From: Amoebidium appalachense
Taxonomy: Eukaryota > Ichthyosporea
Reading direction: 5' to 3'
Assembly: GCA_963693365.1 (NCBI GenBank)
Contig: CAVNZM010000006.1
Coordinates: forward strand, 1,860,001-1,924,000
DNA length: 64,000 nucleotides
A program made the translations under genes and the position numbers. Under the pieces are notes generated by a model. It ran no database searches and was not told where the DNA came from. It saw only the letters and a list, made by a program, of their open reading frames with translations. Positions 12,699-24,354 of this stretch are shown in pieces. Each line of letters starts with the position of its first letter. Position 1 is the stretch's first letter.

Positions 12699-14341
12699 AC
12701 CCACCCCACCCCACTCCAACCCCACCCCCACCCACCTACCCACCCGCTCACCCACCTCCTTGCATACTCTTTACGTGGTTTGCACTCTGCATTGTGTTGT
12801 CTGTTTTTTTTAATATATACTGCATCCTCAATAACACATTTGAACCCCCCCCTCCCCCCCCTCCCTGCTCCTGTTCATGTATTGCATTCTTACCATCATC
12901 TTCTCCCTCCTTCCTACTTTCTCGCTGCCTTATTCCTACTCCTCCACACCCTCCCCCCCCCCCCCCCCCCCTCCTCGCCTCACCCCCAACCCCCTGTCTC
13001 CCCCCTCCCCGGGCCCACCTTTTGGCCTCCTCATTTGCACTTGCTTTCTCCTCTCCTTTATCCATCCTTTTCTCTCCATTCTCTCTCTTTTGTCTCGTAC
13101 CCATATGCTAAACCATCTTTTTAAACCACCTCTTCACATTGCCCCTCTCCACATTACACTAACTGCATCCCATTTTTCCTTTTGTCTTTCAGGCAGAACC
13201 TCGAGTGGAAACACGTCAGCAACGTCACAGCGGATGTTGCCATTCGTCACGTAGCCCGTCTGACAATCGACGGGTCCCTCGCCGGACCCATTACCCACTC
13301 CCTGGAACGTTTTGGTGTTCTCCTTCACGTCAAAGACGCACCCATAGGCCCCAAGGTGGCACGTACGGGGGAGGGGGAGGGAGACACACGCACGGTGGTG
13401 CTTCAGAGCATCAGTCCGGAGGTGCTTGCAAGCGCGCGTGCGGCTGTGGAGGCTGTGAGCAGACCCTTTGCGCCTCTGCTTCCCCCCCTTGCTGCTGCTT
13501 TTCTCGGTCCGTTTTTCCCGGCCAATGGGGATTTGCAGGTGCTTGCACAGGTATGGGGTGAGTGGGGTGGCGGGGTTGTGTGTGTGTGTGGGGGGGGGGG
13601 GGGAGGGGTTGTTTTGCTTGGTCTGCATGTGCTGATGGGGTGAGCAGTGAGGTGGGGAAGGGGTGGGGGACAGCTCCCGGGGGGGAAAGGGAAGGGGGGA
13701 GGGGAAGGGGGGTTTGAGCAATTAAGATTGGTGTCAAGGGGGCCGCCACGGATGTGTCATTAAAGGACATCTGATGGCAATATGTTGGGGGGGGGAAGGG
13801 TGGGTGGAGGGGGGAGGGGGGGGGGGGGAGGGGGGGGGATATGGATGACAAATGGGGCGGAGGGAGGAGGGGTTTGTTTTTTGGGGGGGAGGGGGAGGTT
13901 AGATCCGAGTAGGTTTCCAAGAATGTTGTATGACTTTATGCTAGAAAGCATGTGCTGCTGGTCGTGCCACCGTCCTGCCCTTCCCTTGCCCCCCCTCCCT
14001 CCCCCCCCCCCCCCTCCCCCCCCCCTCCCCCTCCCCCCCGCCCCCCCCTCCTGGTGTCCGCTCCTACTGCACCTGGCTCACCATACTATCGCCTTCTTGC
14101 CCCCCCCCCCCCCCCCCCCCCCCCCCCGCCTCAACGCACCCTTCCTTCCTTCCCCCAACATACTTCTAGATAAGCGTGTGATGGATGGGATCTGCATGTG
14201 TGTCACTACGCATTCGTGCTCTTCGATTCCAGCATATTGGTTGCACTAAATCGTTCTCTTCTGGGTCCATTTGCTCGTCAACACTGATAATCCACACCCC
14301 TCTCCAACATTAATGATTCACACCCTCCACCCCTTGCCCCC

Positions 14342-14376
<35 letters not shown>

Positions 14377-15128
14377 CGCCCTTGCACGTCCCCCTTCTTG
14401 GTTATCTTCTATGACCCAAACTGACAGCTCCTTACCTTTTTTTCGCGTGTAGTGTGGTTGCTGTATAGACTTTATTCTATCATCTATTAACTGTATTCCC
14501 TTTGCAGAGGTGTCTTGTTCACCCTGACCTGCACGGCTGTGGCCTTGTACTACTAAGGGGGGAGGGGGGATGTAAGCCTGAGGTGCATCTGCACTGTGTG
14601 CCCGATGCAAGGGAAAAGGCTGCTGCTGTGTGTTATCCGCCCCCCCCTCCCCCCCCCCCCCCTCCCCCCCTCCTCCCCCCCTCCCCCTCCCCCCCCCCCC
14701 CCCTCCTTCCCCAGTGTGCCCAACCCCGTCTTAACCCCTACCAGTCAACATCCCTCCCCCTGATCTCAGCCCTTTCACTTACGTATACAACCCCTGATAC
14801 TTTTCCGCTGATTGACGGATAGGTGTGTCGAGATCGTTTCTTCCAACCATCTTCAGCTACCAATATCCCATCTCCCTTCCTCGCCTTCCTTGTATGATTC
14901 CCCCCTTGCCCCCGGGCAGTCGAAATGATTCCATAGGTTTTGTTGATGGCCAGCCTTCTCTTGCGTCTCTTGGACTCCCCCATTTCTTTCTTTCTCTCTC
15001 TCCTTCCCTGCCCCATTCCTCCCTCTGCCTTTTTCCTTCTCTTTCTCTCACTCCTCCTCCCCACTCCACATTCGATTTCTGGAGTCAGTAGAGGCTTGTT
15101 CACACTATGAAATACTCGTACACATTTC

Positions 15129-15185
<57 letters not shown>

Positions 15186-15461
15186 ACACACACACACACA
15201 CACACCACACACACACACTGTCTCTCTACCCTACCTAATGTCCTCTCTTCTATCAATATATGTATGTGTCCCCCGGCCCTTCCCCTCACACACACACATG
15301 TGGTTGTTTTACTAGTAGACAGCTGAAGTAGGTATTTCCACATGCATATGCACATACTCACGCATACAGCAGCACCACTCACCCTTATCCCACCTTTACC
15401 ACGCACGCACACACTCCTTCCCCCCTCCCCCCTTCCCCCCTCCCTCCCTTCCCCTTACACA

Positions 15462-15527
<66 letters not shown>

Positions 15528-16833
15528 CCATCAGTGCGATGCTTGAGGCATATGCCACCCGCCTGGGCCTTGCCCTCATCCCCAACGTCTCCCCCCTGTT
15601 GGCCCAAGGCGTCTCCCTCCTTCACCGCAACCCTCAGCTACTCCCTCCCTCCCCGTCGCCCCCACCCAACCACACCCCCACCACCAACAACCCCCACGTA
15701 TTCTCCAAAGGAAAACACCCATGGGGAACACTCTGAGGACGAAATGGAGGAGGGGTGGGATGTTCCAGAGGATTCCGTGGTGCCGTGGAATCCTATTGGT
15801 GACCTTGCTGCGCCCGTGCCTGATCCTGAGCCAATCAGTGGGGAGTCACGTGACTTGGTAGGTGGGTTGGCGATAGTGGCTGAAATGCAGCAAGCGAGGG
15901 GGTTGTGGTTGCATCCGGTTATGGCCGGGATGGAGAGTGGGGCGGGGATGGATGGGCATGTGTGGGGCAAGGTGCTAGGTATGGCGGGAGTGTGCCGGGC
16001 CAATGACGAGAGACGGGTCGGGTCGGTTCTGGCCCGATTGGGTCCATTGTTGGAGAGCGGGCTTGTGGAGCTTGCACAGGCATGCGAGAAGGTGCAGCCT
16101 GGGAGGGGCCTTGCTCTGCGGGGGGCAGACACGTGCCTGTACGTGTGTGCGGGGGCGGCAAACCCGCTGCTGGCACGGCCCTACAGGCTGGAGTGTGGCC
16201 ACACCCTGTGTATGGAGTGCCATGCTGCACAGGTAGCGTCCCCCCCCCCCCCCCCCCCCAACAAAAAAAAAAAAAAAAAAAAAACCTGCCTGCACACAGA
16301 GCTTTAATCTACATTCAGCGTCTCCCCACCTCACCTCCCCTCTCTGCCACCCGCCCCCCCCCCCCCCCCCCCCCTCTTTCCCCCATGAATCGTCTCCTTA
16401 CTCTCCCCCCCCCCCCCACACACACACACACACACACAGACACACACACACACAACCTACCTCGCCATCACCGTCACAATAACCCTCACCCGCTACAAAG
16501 ATTTCCGTGCCTGTTCGTTCTCTCTTTCCCCTCCTCTCACCCTCCCTCTCCCTTTTCTCCTCTTTTTCATTCTCTTTCACTTCTCTCTTCCATCCCCCCC
16601 CCCTCCCCCTGGCCCCTTTTCTCTTGTTCTTCTGCTTCAATACTTCAGACATAACAACCTCCAAAACCTTAGACAGCATGGGTTCCTTGCTAACTAGCGC
16701 ATGCCCCTCCCCCCCAAAAAAAACATGTATGTAATAAAAAATTTGTATTCCTAGTAATCATCTACACCTGCGCTGATTCCTTTCCACTTCTACTGACCAC
16801 ATTTACACCGCGCTACCTGCCTACATCCATGCA

Positions 16834-16915
<82 letters not shown>

Positions 16916-17433
16916 CCCACCCCAATCCAACCCACGCACCCACGCACCCACCTTTGCATACCGACACACACGTGCGTGCGCCCACACACACACACACACA
17001 AAAACACGTACACACACATATACAGGTAGCAGCCCGTGTGCAGAGTGCCAACGGTGCGCAACTAGCCAGCATCACCCTAAGCTGCACTGTATGCCGTCAA
17101 TCATTCACCCCCCGAGACATGCACAACGCACTACTCCACGGCCCTCACGAAGAGAATTTGTGGAGGGAATGGGTGAGGACAGAGGGTCTGGTGCATCTGA
17201 GACAGAGAGGGGCGCAGTGTTTTGTGTGCCCCATGCCCAACTGTGGCAGGTACATGCTTGTAGCACACACCCCAACATCCACACAGTGCCGTGGCTGTCA
17301 GGCATTTGTCTGCCGTGCATGCCAGCGCCCAGACCATCCGGAGGTGCATCCCCCACCCTTTCCCTCCTCCCCCCCCCCCCCCTTCTCTACCCGCCGCCCC
17401 CTCTTTCTCTCTCTCTCTACTTCTCTCTCTCTC

Positions 17434-17470
<37 letters not shown>

Positions 17471-17870
17471 CCCCGGGGACCGACCTCTGAACAGAAGATG
17501 TTCACACGAGAGAACACGAACACAGACTTCCCCTGTTGTCGGTTGTTCGCATCATAAGCCGCCCTCCCCCTCCCCCCCCTTCCCCTCCCCCCTCCCTCTC
17601 TGAACTTCCCCGCTCCAAACGCACACATCCAGAGAATAAGAAATTAAGTAAATATAAGTCGCAAATCCTTCCCGAAAGCACACATCACATAATGCCTCTT
17701 CCCCCCCCCCCCCCCCCCCCTCCTCCTCCTCCCTGCCCCTCTAATCGATGCGAAAAAGGGTTTTCAATGACTAAGAATGGGGTCTGGCTACATATATGGG
17801 GCTAAGGGATGGTGGTCGGCTCGGGTTCGTGGGTGTTTTTTTTTCTTTTGTTTTATTTTCCCCTTTTTTT

Positions 17871-17911
<41 letters not shown>

Positions 17912-18454
17912 AGAGTGTGCCCGTGAGTTGAAAGGGGGAAAGGGGGGTTATGTGCCTGTCCGTGTATGTTTGTGTGTGTGTGTGTGTGCACATGTGTATG
18001 CCTATAGAGCGGTGGCCCCCGGTGTGATGGTGGTGTGTGTGTGTGGGGTGAGGGGGGGGGGGGGGGGGGGGAGGGGTTTGAGGAGAAAGGGGGGAAGGGG
18101 AAGGGGAATGGTGGTGGGGTGAGGGTGCTGGTAGTGTGTGTGTGTGTTGGGGGGGTTGGGGGAGGGGGGTTTTGAAGGGGGGGAGGGGGGGGTCCAATTT
18201 TGCTTCTTGACTGACCGGCTCATTGTGTCGTCTCACAGATGGACTGCAATGGGCGGAGGGTGGCTCTTGGGCTTTTGGCCGGGCAGAAGGCCTGCCCGTG
18301 TTGTGGTCTGGGCACGGAGAAGATGGATGGCTGCAACCACATGCTGTGCCCGGCATGCAGTGAGCACTGGTGCTGGACGTGTGGATGGGCCAGCAGCAGA
18401 CACCCGGGTATAGGCATATACACACACATGGCTAGCGAGAGGCACTATGAGTGA
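8001..18454 (+). CDS. DEAH-box RNA helicase with C-terminal RBR (RING1-IBR-RING2) domain, DEAH11/12-like
   Basis: Combines an ATP-dependent RNA helicase with a RING-between-RING E3 ligase module, the layout of plant DEAH11/DEAH12. Exons: 8001-12026, 13193-13550, 14508-14627, 15527-16232, 17026-17343 and 18239-18454. About 1,913 aa. The start is fixed by an in-frame stop at 7986-7988. Helicase motifs: I GSGKS (about residue 190), II DEAH (about 340), III SAT, IV TLVFLPG, V TTSIAETS, VI QRAGRAGR. The RBR part has RLECGHTLCMEC, an IBR with CFVC...C..C...CRACQ, and RING2 CPCCGLGTEKMDGCNHMLC, where the Cys of GCNHM is the position of the catalytic Cys in RBR ligases. The frame breaks twice by one surplus base: at G run 9859-9862, exactly in motif VI, and somewhere in the C-rich 15640-15740. 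Homopolymer errors are the likeliest cause, but real breaks would kill the helicase. The RING1 cysteine spacing (CLYVC) is unusual. The exon 3 donor at 14628 is the least certain boundary. Confidence 0.85.
12120..13190 (-). repeat. Intron 1 of the helicase gene: C-rich low complexity with dispersed repeat copies 3 and 4
   Basis: The intron 12027-13192 is mostly C/T-rich, with a C run of about 35 at 12664-12698. Two minus-orientation copies of the dispersed repeat lie at about 12275-12345 and 12765-12845. Both contain TGCATTGTGTTGTCTG, the reverse of the shared core, and both have the C run (a G run in their own orientation) on the expected side. Confidence 0.65.
15131..15526. repeat. (CA)n arrays at the 3' end of a helicase-gene intron
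   Basis: CA arrays occupy 15131-15215 and 15457-15526. The second runs directly into the acceptor: the last unit supplies the CAG before exon 15527-16232. Confidence 0.85.
16237..16285. repeat. Poly(C)-poly(A) junction in intron
   Basis: A C run of about 20 is joined to an A run of about 20, just after the donor at 16233. It is one of many C-then-A (or T-then-G) junctions in the window. Confidence 0.8.
16837..16913. repeat. C run of about 75
   Basis: Nearly unbroken C homopolymer in the intron before exon 17026-17343 of the helicase gene, followed by CCCA-rich and CA-rich sequence up to the acceptor. Confidence 0.9.
17838..17910. repeat. Poly(T)-poly(G) junction
   Basis: A T-rich stretch ends in a run of T joined directly to a G run of about 33, in the last intron of the helicase gene. 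Confidence 0.8.
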
Positions 18455-18481
18455 CATTGATACTGTGAAACATTGCTCTTT

Positions 18482-18513
<32 letters not shown>

Positions 18514-18564
18514 TTTTTTTTTGGCTTTGTTTGCTCCCGTATTGGTTATATTTTTTTTGTTAAG

Positions 18565-18618
<54 letters not shown>

Positions 18619-20875
18619 GTGTGCGTGCGTGCGTGTGCGTGCGTGCGTGTATGCGTGTGTGTGTGTGTGTGTGTGCGTGTGTGCGTGTGTGTGGTGGAGG
18701 GTGAGGGGGGGGGGGGGGGGAGGACCTTCAATGCATGGTGTACATTAGTATTGTTGGAGGTTTGGGTCGTTGTTTGATTGGTTGGGACCGGTATGTATGT
18801 GGCATCCGTTGATAAACAAATGGACGTATGAATGCCGAAACCCGAAGTATTATGGCACTATGTAGATGACTCCTGTTGTGCGCCTTCAGTTGTGTTTGGA
18901 TCCTAAGTTACTACTTCCAAACCTTGCCTACTTTTTTCCTGTGAATTAATTAAGTTAGGCTATTTTGTTCCCCTTCCTCTCCTATAGTAAGAATATGTGT
19001 CGAATGCGCTCAATAGTCTCGTGTTGAACACTTTTGTATGTAGTTTATAAACCTTATTACCGTCTAAAGTGGTGGAATGTGTGGTGTGGTGTGGGTAGGG
19101 CCTACGGGGGATATGGATGGATGGGGAGGTCTGGTGGTGGTGGGTTGCTACCTAGCAGAATATGGTGTTGTACATAGAGTGTGGCTACGGTGTAGTGGTC
19201 TAGGAGCCTAGTGTTACATGGTTGGTTGGTTCTGTGGGTGTGTCTGCAGGTTGGGCATGTTGGCTGTGTGTGTGTTGGGTGTGTGTGTGTGGTTTGGGCT
19301 TCGGGGGGGCTCTACCTCTCTGTTTACGTGTGGTGTTGGGGTGTTTGTGCTTGTGCATTTTGGGGTGGAAGGGTCGTGTTACGTGGTGTCCAAATTTTAG
19401 AGAAGGTTTGCACTTCTACTGTAATTTTACCCAAAATAACTCGTGTCGTGGGCTCTGTGGTGCCGAGGGCTGTTAGCAGGTGCCCCACTGACAGTGGGCA
19501 GAACTCCCTTGTGACCCACTTGATGTCTTCGGGGTCTGGCTGGCCAGGCTGCCCTCCAATCCACTTGAGCCACTCCCCACTGGGCAGTGACCGTGTCGGC
19601 TGTCTGCCGGTGTTGTGCCGTGGGGGTCTTGGGGTGCCGGGAGTGCAGAACATTGAAGATGCATGCCGTGATGGCCATGGTTAGAGAGGGGGCTACCTCC
19701 ACATGTGCCGGGCAGGCCCCCCATCCCATCCCAGTCGGGCCCTTAACAGATTGCCGCTTTCGTGCCTCCCCCCCCCTCCTCCCCTCCCCCCCCCCCCTCC
19801 CCCCCCCCCCCCCTCCCCTTCCCTTAAATCACGTTCCCCCATCAGCCCCTGTGTAGACTTAGGTCTGTCTCTAACTCGTATTACATTCCCCACCCCACCC
19901 CCTCCCCTCCAACATACGTTCGAACTTTTGAACTTAACTGCACGAACAATCACATACGTGTACGTGCATGCACACGTGCACACGCACATGCAACATTATA
20001 ATAAAAGGAACCCGTACTGGGACATAAACACAAATGTGGCATTCTTAACTGCAAGGAAAAAGGTGAGAAAGGTGCATCTTGGAAGACTGGGTGCTCAGAG
20101 ATCGTGGTATCTGCAAATTTTGAGAGATGGTGAAGGAAATTGATAATATTATGGGAGAAAAGAAGGGGGCGGGGCGCGGGGGGAGAGGGGGGAGGGGGGG
20201 GGGGGGGGGGGGGTAGTGGAGGGAGGGAGTCACAGGAAATTTTTGCACTGGGAAAAAGGTTTTGAATAAATTTTTAACCATCTTTGCATCGTGTATTTTG
20301 CTGGCTTACTTTTAGTTTTCGTGCTACTCCAAGTTATGCAAAGGCTAGCCCGAAAGAGTCTGATTCATTGCCCTTTTGGTGGACCTTGCCCATTTTTAGC
20401 TCATGCAGTCGTCGACGATTTTGCAGTTGCTTTACTTGCAGTCCCCTACATATTAGATTCACGATTATAAAGATATGGGGGGGGTGAGAGGGGGGAAGGA
20501 AGGGGGCATGTGTGTGCTTTTTATTTTATTTTATTTATTTAATTTTTTCAAGTTCAACTTGGCCGTTAGCGTGGGTGGGAGGGGGGCCGGGGGGGGGGGG
20601 GGGGGGGAGGGGGGATATGAAATTCAATGATTAGAGACTCCCAATCATGTATCCAAAGGTGCTGTATAGTAATATTATAATTTTTATTCTTGGTAAATTG
20701 GTTTCCCTAGGAGACTCAGTCCCGCTCCTGTAATATACTATGTACGGTACATCAGGCTAATATTAGCTAACTTAGCTAACGTTACCAATTTATTATATTC
20801 ATTTAAACGCGTACTGTTTGACATTCATACAGGTGTAGCACAAAATAAGACCTGTTGTGTCTTTAATCAACATCC
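18455..20875. other. Intergenic region between convergent helicase and DnaJ-fragment genes
   Basis: It contains a T run (18497-18522), a (GT)n array (18568-18692) and C/T-rich blocks at 19768-19820, with AT-rich DNA beyond 20500. An AATAAA on the minus strand near 20788 may end the DnaJ transcript. One minus-strand frame at 19324-19653 is listed separately. No RNA gene was recognised. Confidence 0.6.
19324..19653 (-). CDS. Unassigned ORF with non-repetitive composition
   Basis: A frame of 109 codons contains GEWLKWIGGQPGQPDPEDIK and a following segment that reads like ordinary protein rather than repeat translation. I do not recognise a family. It may be one exon of an unlisted minus-strand gene or a transposon remnant. 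Overlapping frames on both strands are also open, so the coding strand is not certain. Confidence 0.2.
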   Translation of the reverse strand: MFCTPGTPRPPRHNTGRQPTRSLPSGEWLKWIGGQPGQPDPEDIKWVTREFCPLSVGHLLTALGTTEPTTRVILGKITVEVQTFSKIWTPRNTTLPPQNAQAQTPQHHT

Positions 20876-21541
20876 TTACGAAAGTGCCTCGGCAAGTTTT
20901 TGCTTCTGCGTTGCTGTGAGGTTTGTAGGCATGGCCACCTTAAAGTCTACAACCAGGTCACCCCTACCGCCTGCCTTTTGGGGCATCCCCCGGCCACCAA
21001 AAACCCTCGTGCTCGGCTGCAGCACCGCCCCTGCCGCCGTTGTCAGCGGCTGGCCGTCGATGGTGGGCACAGGGACGGCCTTGCGGAGCAGTGCGTCCTT
21101 AAGGGGCACGGCCACGCTGCATTTAAGGTTGTCGCCGTTGCGTAAAAACGTCGGGTGGGGCTTCTGCTTGACCACAAACACGACGTCCTGTGGTGGTTGG
21201 TGCGCACGTACGTCACCTGCGGGGTCAAAGCGAATCTTTGTGCCCTCCTTCCAGCCCGGCCTGACGTCGACCTCCATGATCTTGGCCTCCTGCTGTGCCT
21301 GGCCCATCACCAGGTCCTCCACCGTGCGTGTGATCTTCATCTTCTTGCATGCGCCCCCGTACAGCTCCTCCAGGGTGCAGTTGAGGGGGTGCACCACCTC
21401 CATGTTCTTTGCCCTCCTCCCACCACCCATGCTGTCGTCATTGTCGCCTGTGAAGTCGAATGGGTGCTGCTTGCTGCCCATCCCACCGAAAGGGGGACCT
21501 GCAGCTGTTCTCCTTTTCATGCGGGGACCAGCACCAGACAT
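20876..21541 (-). CDS. Type II Hsp40 (DnaJ subfamily B) C-terminal substrate-binding domain, no J domain found
   Basis: In full-length proteins of this family, two beta-rich C-terminal domains bind client polypeptides and the Hsp70 tail, while an N-terminal J domain (HPD) stimulates Hsp70. Here the frame has a short Gly/Phe-type linker (AAGPPFGGMGSKQHPFDF) and then VVHPLNCTLEELYGGACKKM, VDVRPGWKEGTKIRFD, DVVFVVKQKPHPTFLRNGDN and GRGDLVVDFKVAMP, in the order seen in DNAJB1/Sis1. The first ATG in frame is at 21541, giving about 221 aa. The frame stays open up to 21598, and an NAGNAG acceptor at 21546/21549 could join upstream exons in phase 1. No J-domain exon or HPD motif was seen on this strand up to 24.9 kb. 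It is either a truncated gene copy or a gene whose first exons I could not recognise. Confidence 0.7.
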   Translation of the reverse strand: MSGAGPRMKRRTAAGPPFGGMGSKQHPFDFTGDNDDSMGGGRRAKNMEVVHPLNCTLEELYGGACKKMKITRTVEDLVMGQAQQEAKIMEVDVRPGWKEGTKIRFDPAGDVRAHQPPQDVVFVVKQKPHPTFLRNGDNLKCSVAVPLKDALLRKAVPVPTIDGQPLTTAAGAVLQPSTRVFGGRGMPQKAGGRGDLVVDFKVAMPTNLTATQKQKLAEALS

Positions 21542-22229
21542 TCCCCCTGCTGCCCGGGGCCTCCTTGTACCCCACCTGGAGGGGCCGGAGGTATGCACAC
21601 CTCCTGTTTCAAGAAATGAGCAACGGTTGGGGCAGGCTTCCAGTCTGCATCACTGCCGGGGTCGGACTCTGTGTTTTCGTCTGTGGTGGGCTCGGCAGGT
21701 GCTTGGGTGGGTGCCTCACACTGGGCTGCTTAGGGGCTGCTCTGCTGATGGGGCAAACAGTCAATATATGCTCCATTAAATCTGGACTTGGTACAGAATG
21801 TTTTAAAATAAAGACAAAAATGCATTTAAAAAGACGATCGATAACACTAGATGGACTGAAATAAAAGTTTCATATCGGTTATGGAAATGGACGAAACGCT
21901 TCGTCAAAGGAACATACTCTCTGTATACACCATGAGACGGGTACGACTCATAAAGCAATGAAAACTCTCCCCACCCTCACACACTCAACTTTTTTGACAC
22001 AAACGCACACGCAAACACGCGCATACACACACACACAGGTGCGTGACGCGCACATCCCAAAGCCACCTGCCCCACATGCTTTCATCACACCATTTTTCAA
22101 AATACCAACAGTAAATGCATCCCCCCCCCCCCCCCCCCCCCCTCTTCCTCGCCCCTTCCAAAAAAGAAAGAGAGAGAGACAGAGGGAGAGGGGGTGTGTG
22201 TGTGTGTGTGTGTGTGTTGGGGTGAGCTT

Positions 22230-22230
22230 T

Positions 22231-22261
<31 letters not shown>

Positions 22262-22500
22262 GGGGGAGGGGAAGATGTTCACCAACCAGACTCGGTTTGG
22301 GCTCAAAAGCATCTGGTGATGGTTTCACCTCAGTTGTCTCCTCAATAGGATACACCGTCTGTTTGGTTGTGTGGTGGCAGGAACAGAAGCAGAGGGGATT
22401 TTGTGTGTGTGTGTGTGTTTGGGCATGGGGGGGAAGTGGGAGGGGGAGGGGGGGGGGGGGGGGGAAGGGGGGTAGGGGGGGGGGGGGGGGGGCGAGGGGG
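22230..22500. repeat. Poly(T)-poly(G) junction and G-rich tracts
   Basis: A T run joined to a G run lies at 22230-22267. Longer interrupted G runs at 22440-22500 are separated from it by the 22287-22358 exon copy and a GT stretch. Confidence 0.75.
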
Positions 22501-22684
22501 TGTTTCACCAGTGTGAGTTGAGAAGCGTGCAGAATGGCCACGGGAGAAGGTGCATGCAACATGAATATTACAGAAAAGATTGGTCCGACAAGAGAGAGAA
22601 AAAAGGGATGGTTGAAAGGAAAACATGCTGATGAGGGCACGGAGAGATGAGAGGGGTTGGGGAGATGGGGGGTGGGCTGGGGGG

Positions 22685-22815
22685 CCAAGTCGTGTAACAG
22701 AATGTGAAGTACACACTCACGAAAGACAACAAAATTCCAATTTATCTCAAAAAAAAGAAAAGAAGAAGAAGAAAAGACAAAAGGAATGCATCACAGGTAG
22801 AGCACATCCTCTGTA
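22685..22815 (+). repeat. Dispersed repeat, copy 5 (near full length)
   Basis: It has the shared core (GAAGTACACACTCACGAAAG, ACAACAAAATTCC). After an A-rich insertion it continues with the distal part GAATGCATCACAGGTAGAGC and ACATCCTCTG, which is also seen in the copies at 56402 and 59215. Confidence 0.65.
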
Positions 22816-23012
22816 GTGGTCATTGCTAAAGTTTCGTCTGCTAATCCCCATGCTGCCAACCAAAACTAACCCCCCTCCACCCCCTCCCCCCCCCCCCCCC
22901 CCTCGGCCGTTCTAATGTGCTCCGTCACAGGTGGCCCCTCCTTTCCTCCCCCTCCCCACCAACTGTACCGCCTACGAACAGACATTCAACCCACCAACTC
23001 CACCTGCTATGT

Positions 23013-23103
<91 letters not shown>
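23013..23103. repeat. (GT)n array, about 45 units
   Basis: GT microsatellite between exon copies of the decayed small-exon gene. Confidence 0.95.
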
Positions 23104-23109
<6 letters not shown>

Positions 23110-23544
23110 CGAGTGTGGGCGTGTGTGTGTTGGGGGGAAGGGGAGGGGGGAGGAGGTTATGTGCGCTCATGCGGGTGTGCAGACGCTGGTATGTGTATGG
23201 CTGTGACTGTGATTGCTTGTGCGCCCACCCACTTGTTGGCAAAAAAATTGCCAACTTAAACTTGTCAACCACCATCAGACACCACACACACACACACACC
23301 TCTGTCTTTGTGACCGTTCCCTCTTGTGCTGTGCCCTCATTCCCATCGTCACCGGTCAGACCAACCACCTGCAGTTGCCAACTGGCTCAGTAAATGTAGA
23401 CATCATCACGCCTATGGCGCAAATGCAATGTGATTTCGAGAAGTTTGGTGCATGTGTCTGTGTGGTTCTGATTGTTTGTGTGTGCCGGTGCAGGATGTGC
23501 AACTCTGTGTGTTTATGTGTGCGCGGCCATGCACACGTGCAATG

Positions 23545-23547
<3 letters not shown>

Positions 23548-23640
<93 letters not shown>
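23548..23640. repeat. (GT)n array, about 46 units
   Basis: GT microsatellite lying between the first and second exon copies of the decayed small-exon gene. Confidence 0.95.
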
Positions 23641-23641
<1 letters not shown>

Positions 23642-24289
23642 CGTGCACTTGTGTGTTCGTGTGTGTGCGTGTTTGTGTGTGCATGCGTGCGTGCTATGTG
23701 TGTGGTCATTAGCCAAGAAGATAAGGAAAAAACGTTTAAAACTCCAAACGCCTCGACCACAAGCAAACACCCATCCACACACCTCTGCCTTCGTTACTGA
23801 GGCGGTATGCACTTGTTCTCCTGTTGCGCCGTGACCTCGCTCTCATCATCACTGATCACAACCACCTGTGTATCAAGCCTGGCTCAGTAAGTGCAAATGC
23901 ATGTTCTGGAGGGAAAAAAAGTAATTGCTGCAACCTCAAATATTGCGCTCTCCTTGCAGTAGAGAACCTGGAGCTGTAACTATAATATGAGCTGTCCCGT
24001 TCTAACAATTTTCTTTACAGTTTTCTTAAGATGACCGAGTCTAGCTTTTAACATAGGCAAAGACAATAGTCGGCAATAGGTCCGGCCGAATCGATGTGGT
24101 ACTATAAGTAAGCTCGCTAAGAGCGAACGGTAAGATCTCTGTTCAGGTCGTGATAGGCAGTTGAGTTGTATACACCACTGAAACACTAGGAGAGCAAACT
24201 TTGACAGCGGTAAGCCGAAGCGAGTAGGTGAGAAAACCCGGTGACGGCAGGGAGAGGAAAGGAGAGAGGGATGGATGGACGGGGGGAGG

Positions 24290-24294
24290 GGGGT

Positions 24295-24354
<60 letters not shown>

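Larger units (their letters stand above)
21600..23865 (-). pseudogene. Decayed duplicate of the SIM-type small-exon gene
   Basis: Four small exons match, in the same order and strand, those of the gene at 32330-38418. They lie at 23865-23783 (VVVISDDESEVT...), 23368-23300 (VVGLTGDDGNEGT...VTKTE), 22358-22287 (TVYPIEETTEVK...PEP-type) and about 21745-21600 (...DENTESDPGSDADWKPAP...). Splice sites are largely conserved (cAG before, GAG|GTGTGTG after). The first copy is 83 nt instead of a multiple of three and reads into a stop. The last copy is frameshifted, with a TAA near its start unless a shifted acceptor is used. No equivalent of the large last exon follows; the DnaJ fragment lies there instead. 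The breaks point to a pseudogene, though alternative splicing could rescue parts. Confidence 0.55.

Noticed and set aside
15131-15215. Possible CRISPR-like or spacer-repeat arrays among the CA and minisatellite blocks
   Set aside because: The units are simple dinucleotides or degenerate minisatellites without unique spacers, and the genome is eukaryotic.
21598-21760. Direct splicing of the ENTESDPGSD exon copy to the DnaJ frame as a fusion protein
   Set aside because: The exon ends in phase 0 but all nearby acceptors of the DnaJ exon are phase 1 or 2, and the implied intron would be only about 20-50 bases.
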